Shown here in pieces: positions 1-11,864 of a stretch of 62,000 nt of DNA. The DNA comes from Tubulanus polymorphus (Eukaryota > Nemertea > Palaeonemertea > Tubulaniformes > Tubulanidae). Position 1 is the stretch's first letter. Each line of letters opens with the position of its first letter. The DNA lies in the NCBI RefSeq assembly GCF_964204645.1, contig NC_134025.1:14910001-14972000 (forward strand), in the 5' to 3' direction. The position numbers and the translations under genes were made by a program. A model generated the notes under the pieces. It was not told the origin of the DNA. It saw only the letters and a program-made list of their open reading frames with translations, and made no database searches.

Positions 1-859
1 AGTCACCTCGCACTATCGCGCTGACGGCCATTAATCACGTGACGTGCATAGGTTCGGGCTATGTTAATAGAACCGCGACAAGTCTACGTCTGTAGACTTG
101 AAAAAAGGAAATATTTACTAATAATACCACCCCTCAGACGAATGTTGCACTATATTTTCATAATACGGATATTTTATCAATTAACAGAACTTTTAATAAA
201 TTTTGTAATGTTTTTCGAAATCTCTAAGCCAATCAGTGCGCGTGAAATATTTAGCCCGTTACTACGATATCACGTGATTAATGGCCGCCCAGTTGATGAC
301 AAGTTGAACGCCGTGTTCGTCCTCATTTTCGATTTTGAGCTTGTGAGCTCACCCATCGCGTGGATTATACAAATAAATGAGATAAGCGTACAGGTATGAC
401 CGCGTAGTTTTAAAAAATGTATGGTTTGTTGGGGTTTTCTCTAAGATCTCACATAGAAATCATCGTTTGAAGTGAAAAAAACGACCATTTTGCTGTCCAC
501 CATAGAATCGGTAGACCTCCATTTTGAGCTATCTCTCGTCAAAAAAAGGTGATTTCGTTGTGAGATAATTGTCCTAGAGTGGTGGTTGAAGGCTCGTTCG
601 AAGCAGAAAGTCTTCTAGGTTGTATTAAAGCTTATTTCATGTGAATCGGTTGAGAATTTTTGGAATTACAGTCGATTGAAGTGGAGAAGTCATTGTCAGA
701 TTGAAAATTTGTTGCCACCCTTGTTATTTTATTATACAGTAGCAGGGATACTGGTACCCCCATCATTGGTCTCATCCATTATCAATCGTGACAAGTCCCT
801 GTGCATCTATACGCGCGCACGCGGACCGAAGCAGTAACCAATGTAGATGAAGATGTACT
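1..859. other. host spacer, no gene supported
   Basis: I see no supportable gene. The longest open frame (61-399, plus) has no recognisable motif. A short inverted repeat around CACGTGATTAATGGCCG occurs near 28-46 and again, in opposite orientation, near 271-287, which suggests an old, eroded fold-back element, but neither end nor target duplication is clear. Confidence 0.4.
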
Positions 860-1651
860 CACAGGGGTTTGGCGATGGGCTTGGATTTTATTTCCGGGTT
901 GTTGATAATCTCGCGAGAATGGCGCTAAATATGAATTGCGAATAAATTCAAAATATCACGGAAATACCTTGTGTTTATATTGTTTATTTATCCGCTATAA
1001 AGTTTCGATAAACAATTGGTCGTTAAGAATCATTATCAGACGGTCGTCACGCTACTATATAAAAGAACAAGGGATGAAACGCCTTCAGAGTTGTGCCAGC
1101 CAGAAAGTTGGGACAGTCACGTGACTTCACGCTTCTTATTTGACTGAACGCGAACCTGAAGCATATAAGATGGAAACTATGATACGAAAAATATTTGAGA
1201 ATAACTTACATTCAAATGCATTTTTTTACTATGAATTATATATTTCGTCATAATTTATTCCTTATAAGTTATTTATTTCATATGAATCATAATCTAACAA
1301 TTGATATCGGTCTGTGAATATGTTAACTTTTCGTGTTGAAGTTTTAAATGCGATGACGTCATCAGAATGTCACGTGACTGTCCCAACTTTCTGGCTGAAA
1401 ATTTAAGTACAGCGGAGGCCTGGCGTTTCATCCCTTGTGATTTTATATAGTAAAGCGTGACGACCGTCTGATAATGATTCTTAACGACCAATTGTTTATC
1501 AGAACTTTATAGCGGATAAATAAACAATATAAACACAAGGTATTTCCGTGATATTTTGAATTTATTCGCAGTTCATATTTAGCGCCATTCTCGCGAGATT
1601 ATCAACAACCCGGAAATAAAATCAAAGCCCATCGCCAAACCCCTGTGGATG
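860..1651. mobile_element. hAT-like non-autonomous element (MITE) with long inverted repeats
   Basis: The two ends are inverted copies of each other for roughly 230 bases. The left arm begins CACAGGGGTTTGGCGATGGG and the right arm ends with its complement. The element is flanked by an 8-base direct repeat, GATGTACT, at 852-859 and 1,652-1,659. CAGGG-type termini and 8-bp target duplications are typical of the hAT superfamily. The interior holds no transposase, so it is a non-autonomous copy. The right end carries four extra bases (GATG) next to the duplication, perhaps a small slip. The open frames seen here lie inside the inverted arms and are not genes. Confidence 0.75.
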
Positions 1652-2559
1652 GATGTACTAGGCCTACCAAAAATGAGCGAGCTAGGCCACCCCGACCCGG
1701 AATGCTCTCAAGTCAGGTTGAAATAGACATTAACCATAAATTCCTTGAAACTAAATGGGGTGGTCATACCTTTCCAGTTGTTTCATGTAGGCCTATGTAT
1801 ATAATCCAAGCAGTAACAGGGCTTACTAAATTAAAGTTAGCTCGAAATACTAAATTGTGGAAACTCAAATCAAAGTCAAATTTAAAATAACTTTATTGGT
1901 CACATCACACTAATAGACTGGTTACCGGTCTCTATCTGCAATACGGGATATCGACAAATTCAAGTTCTTGAATTACTCGTTTGATGGCACTAGTCAGAAC
2001 CGGAAATTGGAACCTACATCCGCCATGTTTTAGTTCATTTGCAATAAAAATCTCTCGCTTCAAGTTTTTAGTTAGCGATATTTTACTTACTTTACAACGG
2101 CATGCATAATCCTTTGAGTATGATATCCTGACAATGTGTTGAATTCGATAAAAACCCACTTCGAACGATAATGATTACTAGAAATTTAAAAAAAAACTAC
2201 CAAAAATAACAAATTTAGCGATGACGCTCGAAGCAGCTAACGGAAAATGCATTATGAGAATGCCGGTTTGCTAGCGTGTCTATTTAACACCCGTATTGCT
2301 CGGGTGACTTTACTACCAACGGGTGGCGCTGTGTGTAAATTTCACATAAATCAACGACTTTCGGCTATTAGCGGTACTTAAGACCACTTGAAAACATCAT
2401 AGTCAAGTACGGTAGTAGTGAAAATAAAAAGTTACAGTTCGGTGTACAGCACCATAGCACCCATATAATACCACATACATTTTATTCAAACTAAGGACTT
2501 AGTTAACACTGATCTTCATTTCCATTAATTAATGATCTGTTGAATTAATTAGTAATTCA
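1652..2559. other. host spacer, nothing recognised
   Basis: AT-rich sequence with no convincing open frame, RNA gene or repeat. An AGGCCTA-type motif common in marine invertebrate spacer is present near 1,660 and 1,790. Confidence 0.4.
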
Positions 2560-3240
2560 GTCTTTCGGTGGTTCGAGATAAAATGCCCACAAAATAAGAA
2601 CCAACGAACCAGGGCTGACCACAAATTGCCCAACAGATAAATTTTCGGAAACGACACAATCATGTTTAGTATCAAATAACTCGTGGCGTGGACCTTGGTC
2701 TATCAACTGACCAATGCATGACCAGTACTGGCTATATCGTAAATTATCTGTTTTGCAAACAATTAAGTTGTTTGGTGTCAAATAACTAGATATAATGTGG
2801 ATATTAAACTAAAAATTGTTTAACTGACCAATGCTTGACCAGTACTGACCAGTTACCACTAACTAGAACCCACCATAAGTAATTTATATGTTTAGTAAAG
2901 CAATAAAATCGTGTTTGGGCGTCGAGCTACTAGATACGGTGCGGGCTATGATCTAACAACTATTTAACTGACCAATATTTTACCAATACTGACCTTAAAG
3001 TAATTTGTTTATTCTAGAAGCAACACAGTCGTGTTTGGTGTCAAATAATTAGAAATGGTGTGGGCTTTCATCTAACAACTATTCAAGTGACCAAATCTTG
3101 ACCAATACTGACCACATAGGCCTAGCTATATTTATCTGTTTCGGACACAACTTAGTCGTGTCTCGTATCAAATAATTTCATTCGGTCTGAACGTAAATAT
3201 AACAACTCTTTTACCTGTACAAGCTACACCAGTACTGTCT
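2560..3240. repeat. degenerate tandem array, roughly 120-base unit (left array)
   Basis: A unit of about 120 bases recurs at least four times. Each copy holds a phrase like CTGACCAATGCTTGACCAG followed by TACTGACC, then a phrase like GTTTGGTGTCAAATAA. Copies are diverged from each other. Read on the minus strand, the unit resembles the array at 8,030-8,760 (shared TTTGACACCA-AACACG and repeated TGGTCAGT phrases), so the two arrays appear to be one satellite family in opposite orientation. Confidence 0.6.
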
Positions 3241-3564
3241 AATTACCGGTTAAATGTTTTTAGAAATAACACGGGGTATTGCCTGAATCCTTCGTCAGTA
3301 CTACTCTTATTAAATGTGTCGTTTTAAAAGTCTTGTCCAATTTTTATTGTAGGAAGCGAGCTAACTTTGAAAATTCCCACTAAATGCAAATGATTTTCAC
3401 ATCGGGTTTTGAACGAACAACGTTTCGATTTGTAATTGTAACGTGCGCATTTGAGCCTGTAACGTGCACATTTCACTAGTGTGAACGTGCGTATCGGTAC
3501 CATTATGCGAAACTTGTCAAACTTTTGCGTTCAAGACGTTTAAACTGAACACTAAAGGAGATAT

Positions 3565-3599
3565 TATATCATATCATATCATATCATATCATATCATAT
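3565..3599. repeat. (ATATC)n microsatellite
   Basis: About seven uninterrupted copies of ATATC/ATCAT in a row. Confidence 0.9.
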
Positions 3600-6495
3600 A
3601 TATGAATAATGAATAGATGGAAGATAACGTAGTAGTAGTAGTTTTGAATGTTTCGTAACTGCTGACCACTGACCGCAGATCATCAAAGTTAATCGCCTCA
3701 TATGAAATATATATATTCGTTATAAGGGATGTAGTAGTTCAGTGAGAATTCAAACTTATGGGTAATTTTAAGTGATCACAACGCTGACCAATAGAGAAAG
3801 CTGTATCACAACAAAAGTGCGACTTACGTATCTTATCGAAACATTGTAAAATACCAGAGAGTAAATGGGAGAACCCTGAATTTGAAACAATTCCACACTC
3901 GGATCGTTTACTTTGAAAACACAATTTGCAATTTGTGGACATCCATTATTTCTGCACCAAAAGCATGAAGTATATCATCTTTGCTCGTAAAGGAAGATTT
4001 TTGGCCTCGTTAACCTGTGAACACGTCCTTCATATATTTTCTAAGACCGATCTTGATATAATGCTGAGAGTTTAGAGAAAATTATGGTAGGATGTAAACT
4101 TAGGCCGCTTCGTATCCGTGGAAGGTTGCTCATTATTGATCTTATACACAATAATCATAAGTACGTAACATGAGACTCCATAGAATATCGTTTTTCAATC
4201 ATACGTACACAAATTATTGCGATATAAAGATAAATAGTACTTTAATATACTTTTTACTTCTTACACTGAATATTTCTTTAGTAGTATCAATAAAGAGTGG
4301 ATCAGCAGGCTACCTGAGCCCATTCCACGATTTAAGGTCAGTTGCCAAAAGTTAGTAAGTTTACATACCAGTGGATAGTTAACATTTAAAATGACAATTA
4401 AAACTTCATTGCTAAAAATAACTTTGTATTTGTAGAATAGTCACACTCAAATGCGGAGAATTGATAATACCATAATACGATACGAAAATTCACTGTGTAC
4501 AAATTCAAAAAGATGATCTCTAGTGAACGATCGAACGTTGTGTCGTAATTTTCTAATGATAAAACTTGGTTTGAGATTTGAAATGTGTACATAGTGGATC
4601 TTTTTCATATTGATACACCGGTCACAATCCTCTCCTTAATCGTTGAATATAAAAACGTAAAGATCGGTCCCTGGCGAGAGAACGTGTCCGTGCAAAAACC
4701 CAAATAATTAAACATCTTTCCAACCCTCCTGTCAAGACGCGCTTTGATTTACTCACTCCTTGCTTATCATTGTTGAGAGAGCAGCTATTCTCTACGAGTT
4801 ACCAACAGACATGTACACCAACAGAAACCTTAGAGAGCTAGTATTGATATTTGCCACAATTAAACTTCCATAAACTTAAGCGATTATAAAGGTCTTGTCC
4901 TTAATTAACATCCAGGATACTTAATTTAGATATATTTTCAAAACTTAGTTTTCACCTAGATTATGGAACAAACTCATCGTTTCTTTTTCCAATTATCAAT
5001 AGTAAACTTTTGATTCAGAAATACAATGTAATTAATTATCAAATCTAAAATCATTCTATACTTATTATACCAATTTTCATTTATAATTTAACTAATTCTA
5101 TTATAATACAGGATAAAGCAAAACAACAATGTCTTCCTATACTTCCGGTTGTTCCTTTTATAGAAAGTAGTCGGGAGTATCAAGAAGTAACAGCGAGATC
5201 CCTGCACAAACCACATTATCAAAGCACCTCATTGTTCCGACCCAACCAATTACAGTTCCGTCTATTCTTAAGTTTAAAAATAACTCTGAATGTTTGCCAG
5301 ATATCGCAGCACAAGAACCGAGAAAGAATTATTTTTGCACCTGGCTGATTTATTGTCAGCGCTGATAGATCAAAGCATCAAACAACAACTTGCGCAATTT
5401 TATACTACATCGTTTGTTGTCTGATACCCATAAAGAAACCACCAACGCAAACAAAAACCAACATTACAAACATTTTTTAGTTACTACGGAATCTTGCTGC
5501 GGATCAATATTAACAGTGTATTTGGTCATGTAGCCTATCATATTGTATAATGGTTAATTTAAACTAACTGGTTTTAGAGTTGTATCCTTAAATCCTGTAA
5601 TAGAGGATGCAATATTTTTGCGGCAAACAGTACAAATAGCTAGAAAAAGCAACGATAGTGCATTGGTAAACTTAAAGCAAGCGTACATTGGTTGTTTAGG
5701 TTTTTCGTTGGGAAAATTAATGTTTAATCATTATTGAAATATCCGAGGCGAGCTTTTCCAGGAATTTACGAAGTTGAGCTTTACACAAGGAATTATTTAG
5801 TCCGATATCCGTGATTACCTCTGGTGTGGAGAGATACAATCTAAAACCAACCGTAGAGTCAAATATTTTACTACAATTTTTCACGATCAATAAAAAGTTT
5901 GAGTTATAGACATTCCACTCCATTTTAAACTCATTCATCTTAACACAAACTCCAACTTGTTGAACAGTTCAAAATCACGTGGCTTGAATTATTTCGATAA
6001 CTAAAATTAGGGACCACGATACTTGCTCATCTACACTGGCTACCAATTTAACAGAGGATGGAATTTGAGTGTTTGATGTTGTAACAATTCCATACTGAAT
6101 TATGGATTCAGTTTCTACTTTTTGATTGAACATTTATATCACATATTGGGCATCATTTTTACCAGTATATATGGAATAACCTATCCATATATCATGTTCA
6201 ATTTTATATAATCTGACTTATGATATTCAATCCATGCATTCATGTGCGGTCGTCGCTTTCAATAGCTACCACGGACTGGCTCCTTATTATCTCCTTGGCG
6301 ATATCTTTGGTGGACGATCCCACACGTTTCTTGCTCCAGCCCTAGAATGCTCAATATTCGCCATGAACCCCGATTTGAATTTAAATTCAAAAGTTGTATT
6401 CATCATTCGAACCCACGAATCTCGTATCCTATGAATGTGGAGACCCATCCTCGTAAGAGAATGAATATATAGGCTCTGTTGCGTTCATATCATTT

Positions 6496-6569
6496 GATAT
6501 GAGGCTACGTGTCATCTTTAATAGAAATCATGTGATTTCAATTAAAGATGACACGATGCCTTATATCAT
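6496..6569. repeat. imperfect inverted repeat (fold-back)
   Basis: TGTCATCTTTAAT on the left arm is mirrored by ATTAAAGATGACA on the right. The outer arms (GATATGAGGCTACG against CGATGCCTTATATC) also pair imperfectly. The centre is near 6,530. It may be a miniature fold-back element. No flanking duplication was identified. Confidence 0.55.
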
Positions 6570-8029
6570 TACGTTATGTTTTTGTTAACGGGTGGGCGAG
6601 ATTATATCCTTATGTTTTTGTTTCTCTGAATGTTGCTATTTAAGAGTTCAATCATTTCAGTCTACCAAACAAAGGATTTTTCTGTATGTTTCGTGACCTG
6701 TTTTTCCATAACCCTAGGACTGCATTTTAGGTTTTTTCGCGGATGACCGAAAGCTGCTGTCCCTTTCTAGTAATTTGATGATATCTGTCGAAATTTAAAT
6801 ATTAAAAAGGAATCAGGCATATCTCCTTGTTTGACTTGGTATGAACTCAACAACAAGTGACACTCCCTTCAAAGGCGCCGAAGTAAAATCATGTCTCGAG
6901 TGGAGATGATATTGTGTCAGAATTTCTTCAAAATCGGAGAAAATTGAATATTTTGAAAATAATCATTTTACATGTTTGTTTAAATCCGTTATAACTGGAG
7001 CAATTTTCATAAAAACATATCTATGGAATCAGCGAAATGTAATTAAGAAGAATACTATGTTTAAGATGTTATCAAAGACATTTGACATTTGAGTTTTCTG
7101 AATTCGTCAACTGTGAAACTAGTGTCAACCAGATGTGTTCCTATTAAACAACCGACCGCGAGCCGAGTCGATGTGAGATGTATAGCCTACACTGAAAATC
7201 TCAAACGCTACCACCGGTTTTAAGGTGCCTCTGAATGTCGGCCGTTAAAAAACTGAACAATCGCCATTTGGAAAGGGCCTAGTTAGAGAAAATGCTAGAT
7301 CTGTACATCGTGTGATACAGGCTCCATATTTCATGTGCGTTTGGAATTTAACCTTGTTTATAACGTAACACACATGTTTTTTTCTATTTTAGATTTAAAA
7401 AGAGCGCGTGATAGTGCAATAAAGAACTGACAATGAAAAAGGGGTAACAGGTGACTGATATCACACCGAATTTCAATTCCTATGAACACTTTTCATATAG
7501 TGAATTCTATACAAGAGTAAAAAAAAACTTGAAATATTAACGAAACAGTTTTTTGGCGGAAAAATCGTTACCATCGAATTTTCAAAACTTTTTTAATGCC
7601 TCGGTGACCACTGGTCTAGTACGCAGTTTTCTGAAACAAAAGTGGCCAAGTCTCAAGAACAACTATTGTAACAAATGATTAATGTTAGGAGCCCAATGCG
7701 TTTAATGATTTAATTAATTGGTATCGCACTGATTGGATGAAGGACGGGTGTTAGTCATCTTGTGATTTAATTGTTTTTTAAGCATCGATTAACCATAGAT
7801 TTAATCTTATCATAATTTATTTGTAGGCGCTTCTCGCAAACATTTTCTATTCGTTGAGTTTTCAAACGCAGTACTGTTCAGATGATTCGAGTCAAGCTTA
7901 GAGTCAAGTAGTAAAACAGTTTATGTATTAGCATTACTATGTAGTGAAAATAACGCACTGCGGCAAGTGAGGTGCTGTGATCCAGATGTGTAACCTATTT
8001 ATGGGTAATATATTTCCATCATGTCAACG

Positions 8030-8760
8030 CCATTCACAAACAGTAGCAAAACATACTGCTGGTCTCTAGAAATGGCAATACGACGACAAGCACTTTCGAA
8101 TTCGACCACGATATTCGAGAAGTTTCTCTTGGGCAGTGGTGGTCAGTGATGGTCAATTTATGAATTATAATGGCGAATCCTTTCTTGTTTCACACCAAAT
8201 GTGGTGCCGGTATATCGTTCTTACATTCGAGAAGTCTAAATTGGTCACTGGTGGTCAGAGATGGTCAATTTATGAATTTTGATGGCGAATCCTTCCTAGC
8301 TTCACACCAAACGCGGTACCGATATCGTTCTCACATTCGAGAAGTTTTAATTGGTCAGTGGTGGTCAGTTAGGGTCAGTTTATGAATTTTCAATGGCGAA
8401 TCCTTTCTAGTTTGACTCCGTAACGCGGTATATCTTTCTCATATTCGAGAAGGATGAATTGGTTAGTGGTGGGCGGTATATCTTTCACATATTCGAGAAG
8501 CATGAATTGGCCAGTGGTGGTCAGTGATGGTCAAATTATGAATTCTCAATATTTATGGCGAATCCTTTCTAGTTTGACACCATAACACGGTATATCGTTT
8601 TCATATTCGAGAAGTTTGAATTGGTCAGTGCACGTCAGTGATGGTCAGTTTTTGAATTTGCAATGACGATTCCTCAATAGTTTGAAAACAAACATGACTT
8701 GAAAAATTCAAGTCAAGTGTTCAGACTCGGGGATATCTCAATTGGTCAGTTTCTGACCAT
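8030..8760. repeat. degenerate tandem array, roughly 100-120-base unit (right array)
   Basis: Repeated phrases include TGGCGAATCCTTTCTAGTTT, ATATCGTT..CATATTCGAGAAG and TTGGTCAGTGGTGGTCAGTG, five to six times. It appears homologous, in reverse orientation, to the array at 2,560-3,240. Open frames here (for example 8,170-8,385) are by-products of the repeat. Confidence 0.65.
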
Positions 8761-8888
8761 CATGGTGTCACCATTGCCTGTGGTCTATAGCGCAAATGAA
8801 AAATGTGGAACCGACGAAGGGGCCCAAAAGCGTAAGTCATTTCCTGAGTTATGTGATCCAAAAAATGTCCTAACTGGAAGAGGCAGTC

Positions 8889-9037
8889 AGTAATAGGGAA
8901 TAAGTTGTTTTGGATCAAAGGTCGAGAGGTCGTGTTCATAAAAAATGAAAAATAAATTCTCGCACGCTCGAATTTATTTTTCATTTTTTATGAACTCACC
9001 CTCTCAACCTTTAATCTGAAACAACTTCCCTATTACT
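8889..9037. repeat. terminal palindrome of Polinton-like element E
   Basis: The sequence opens with AGTAATAGGGAATAAGTTGT and closes with the matching inverse ending ATTACT. The arms are about 70 bases each around the apex TCGCACGCTC (8,960-8,969). The same layout, with a related apex, occurs at 15,273-15,394 and 50,751-50,919, each time at the outer edge of Polinton genes. AG..CT termini fit the Polinton/Maverick superfamily. No target duplication flanks the palindrome itself, which argues against an independent MITE. Confidence 0.7.
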
Positions 9038-9975
9038 TTTAAAATATTCATATATATGGATATGAATAACCTCTAAAATCAATTTTAATAAAAAATTTGA
9101 TATTAAAATGGAAGCAAATAAGAAATACTACTGTCGAGCATAATAATCTAGAAAAATAAGATCAAATATAGATTTCGAATGATCAAAAATCAATTTTTAA
9201 CATAAAAAGTGTGAGTAAAGTGTGAGTGAAATAATTCATATTTAATTATCAAAAATCAATTTTTAACATAAAAAGTGTGAGTGAAATAATTCATATTTAA
9301 ATCATTGAATATTTATATCTATATGCGTTAAATTCTTATTTTCAATATAAAAAGTAACGAGTGACTAACGAGTTGAAGAAAATATCAATTTTAATAAAAA
9401 ATGACTAATCATTGAATGAACAGATACTACAATTCAAAGATATCGATTTAAATGAATTAGAAAAATATTTTACAATTAAAAATTTCATTCCTATTAAAGA
9501 TTTGATTAAAACTGCACGTTTCCGTTTTCAGGTGAAAAATATTACTGAATTAATATTTAAAAATCATTATCTAATAATAGAGTTATCGAATGATAAAGAT
9601 TAAATCTTATTCAATAAAATAATTCCAAAATTCACAACGTTTGATGAAATAGATCAACATTTAATAATTACAGATGAAATGCAATCACTTTTTAATAATG
9701 AAAATTCACATAAACATTATTTCTAAACTTACGTTATTGTCCTTTCAGAGAATGCTATGTAATGTTTTTCAGAGTAGAAGAAAAAAGATTTACCCCTGAC
9801 ATTCCAAATGAAAAATCATTCAAAGATGTTGGAATTCAATGTAACTTAGACAATAAAATCGAAACACCTAAATATGAACCTAATGAAAAAGCGTTATGTA
9901 ATTGTGGAAAATACCAATAAGTAACAAGAAAATATGAATAAGGAACAAGTTACTTGTTCCTTATTCATATTTCAA
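9038..9975 (+). mobile_element. element E: 5' stub of a Polinton-like element
   Basis: After the palindrome comes a leader very like that of element A, then at about 9,108 the first codons of the zinc-finger tip of PolB (MEANKKYYC), which stop after about ten residues. A phrase around ATCAAAAATCAATTTTTAAC is then tandemly duplicated (9,181-9,300). An open frame at 9,412-9,603 encodes 63 lysine/isoleucine-rich residues I do not recognise, with AT-rich codon use matching the Polinton genes. A near-perfect 20-base-arm hairpin (9,931-9,971) marks the right edge. The stub is clearly truncated and non-functional. Confidence 0.6.
9931..9971. repeat. hairpin, 20-base perfect arms
   Basis: AATATGAATAAGGAACAAGT is followed after one base by its exact reverse complement. 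It lies at the boundary between AT-rich Polinton remnant and host-like sequence. Confidence 0.85.
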
Positions 9976-10559
9976 ACACACGCCCATACTATGGTCAAAG
10001 CTCGTTATAACGCTATATCGTGCTCTACCACAAGAAAGTTACATTGTAACAGTCTAAACACTTACACAGACAATATTGTAGCGTATTTTTGATTTATCTG
10101 TTGCCGGCATATCGGGCTACGACTTACGCGAGGTATTTTGAATGAAATCAGAAGATTTGGAATTAATAATTGATACGACTTACGTGAAAATACGACTTAT
10201 AAAGTACGAGTTATAAGCATTGTTTTATAAGGTTTAAAGAAAAAAATCGGGACCAAAATAATTATACGAGAGATGTGATGATACGACTAATTCGATGACG
10301 ACTTATGCGGGGTTGACTGTAGCAGAAAGGAAAGGCAAGCGCTTCACGCGACACCGAGCTCGTAACCGCGATAGGATTATCCCGTTCTTGGACACGGGCC
10401 GACATATCTGAACCTGTCTGAACCTGTCGTTTCGTACTTAAGCATTTCTTAATTTCGTTTTGCATTTCGTAATTTCGTTTCATATTTCGTAATTTCGTTG
10501 CATATTTCTTAATTTCGTAGTTTCGTACTTTAGAAGTACCCGAAAAACCAACGATTAAA
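9976..10559. other. spacer, no gene supported
   Basis: Contains runs of the phrase TTTCGTAATTTCGT near 10,440-10,520 (a degenerate short tandem repeat). No coding feature was recognised. Confidence 0.4.
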
Positions 10560-10569
10560 AAAGGACGTA

Positions 10570-11035
10570 GCGGAAAATAGTGAAGCGAAAGAGGTTACCC
10601 TAGCACAGCAACGAGCGGATCATGAAGCGTTACTGGATTTGCAGTGGAGATCTATGCGCGAAAACGCGATCTTCTACTCGATCAAAGAAGAGGAAAATGA
10701 GGACTGCAATGACAAGATACAGAAGTTTATAGAAAATGATTTAGGAATTGCGGACTTCAAACCGGTACTCGATCGAGTACACAGATTAGGAGGACATAAA
10801 CGCGGAAAAACTAGACCGATAGTAGCAAAATTCCATAAATACACCGACAAGGAAAGAGTACTTAGCGCAGGTCGTAATCTGACAGGAACCCTGTTTGGAA
10901 TGTCCGAACAAATTCCAAAAGAATGGCAGGATCGGAGGAAATGGCGAATGAGTTAATATCGGGATGCGAAAAAGAATGGTCATAATGTTAAATTCGTTAG
11001 AGATAAACTAATCGTTAACGGTAAAGAAGTGTTTC
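10570..11035 (+). pseudogene. non-LTR retrotransposon ORF1 fragment (L1-type transposase-22-like)
   Basis: The frame around 10,639-10,956 reads SMRENAIFYSIKEEEN, then DRVHRLGGHKRGKTRPIVAK and FHKYTDKERVL. This is the pattern of the RRM-like RNA-binding domain of L1-type ORF1 proteins: MRENIxFxGI, then LDRVHRxG, then RPIIxKF. It breaks at 10,956, but coding similarity appears to continue to about 11,035 in another frame (KFVRDKLIVNGKEVF). In active elements ORF1 packages the RNA. This copy is frameshifted and lacks its 5' part. Confidence 0.6.
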
Positions 11036-11084
11036 CTCGTGGGCCAACCCACGCACCGCGCCCGACGCACCGCGAATAGGATGT

Positions 11085-11458
11085 TGCCGAGACCAACATA
11101 CGGATTGCGGCATTAAATGTTTTTGGATTGTTTAACAAAATGAAATCACCTGACGTAGGTGAATGCACTAGACAATTTGACTTTGTTTTTTGGAAACTAA
11201 ACTTGATGCGTGCTACTCGGAATTAGTTAAAGAACAACTACCTAGCGGATACAGTGCTATTTTTGAGAACAGACATAATCTAGCCGTTAGGAAATCTGGC
11301 GGAATGGGGATAATATACCTAAGCCAATATAGTTAATATGTCAAAGAAATACAACCCGAAAATAAGGACATATTATGGATCCAAATTGATAAATTTGTGT
11401 TTAATACTGATAAAGACGTTCTCTTAGCTAATGTCCAACCAGAAGGCTCGAAGTTTTT
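11085..11458 (+). pseudogene. non-LTR retrotransposon ORF2, start of endonuclease domain
   Basis: Broken frames read RIAALNVFGLFNKMKS, then a phrase ending RKSGGMGI, then DILWIQIDKFVFNTDKDVLL. These match the N-terminal half of the apurinic-type endonuclease of L1-like ORF2 (LNVxGLxxK, RxSGGxxxxxR, LWxxI). It follows the ORF1 remnant in the same orientation. The domain ends abruptly near 11,458, where the Gypsy LTR-like sequence starts, so the Gypsy element probably inserted into this LINE. Confidence 0.55.
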
Positions 11459-11586
11459 TTAACCAACTATGAATTTGGCAACAAACAAGACTATTCTTCA
11501 GTCAGCCATTGCTTTTATTGTCTAGATACATTCCACCAGATGGCAGCATTGTACAGAGTATTCATCATGCAAGTCTATTCTCTACA
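11459..11586 (-). repeat. putative Ty3/Gypsy 3' LTR (only copy in the window)
   Basis: Read on the minus strand, a polypurine tract (AAGAAGGGGGA, about 11,587-11,597) is followed at 11,586 by TGTAGAG and about 125 bases containing an AATAAA-type signal (ACAATAAAAGC). This is the layout of a short 3' LTR downstream of pol. There is no second LTR to confirm it, because the 5' side of the element is lost at the (CAT)n/element A junction. Confidence 0.45.
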
Positions 11587-11864
11587 TCCCCCTTCTTAGC
11601 TTAACAGTACTATCCCAGCTATGGTAGTTATTATGACTAAATATGTCTATGTATCAATCAGACCCTATTTCAGCATCTTGAAACATGAGCTTAAGTATAC
11701 TGCAAAGTCAACTAAAGACATTTTTTTCTTTTAAAAGTCACAAATTCAAGATATGGCCCAATAATTACATAATAAAGTAAACAAAAACTATTAAGACTAA
11801 ATAAGATAAGCAAATGAATTGAGTATAATGTTACGCAACAAACACACACGAACACACGCGATGG

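Larger units (their letters stand above)
3241..8029. other. long gene-free stretch between two inverted satellite arrays
   Basis: No gene is supported. A short (ATATC)n microsatellite lies at about 3,565-3,599. A fold-back of about 35-base arms is centred near 6,530. Open frames are short and lack known motifs. Because the flanking arrays (2,560-3,240 and 8,030-8,760) are in opposite orientation, this could be the interior of a large decayed element, but I see no coding remnant of one. Confidence 0.35.

Noticed and set aside
61-399. 112-codon open frame at the start of the window
   Set aside because: No motif, unusual composition and overlap with a short inverted repeat; probably chance.
8889-9037. 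End palindromes as independent MITEs
   Set aside because: None of the three is flanked by matching direct repeats, and each sits exactly at the edge of Polinton genes.
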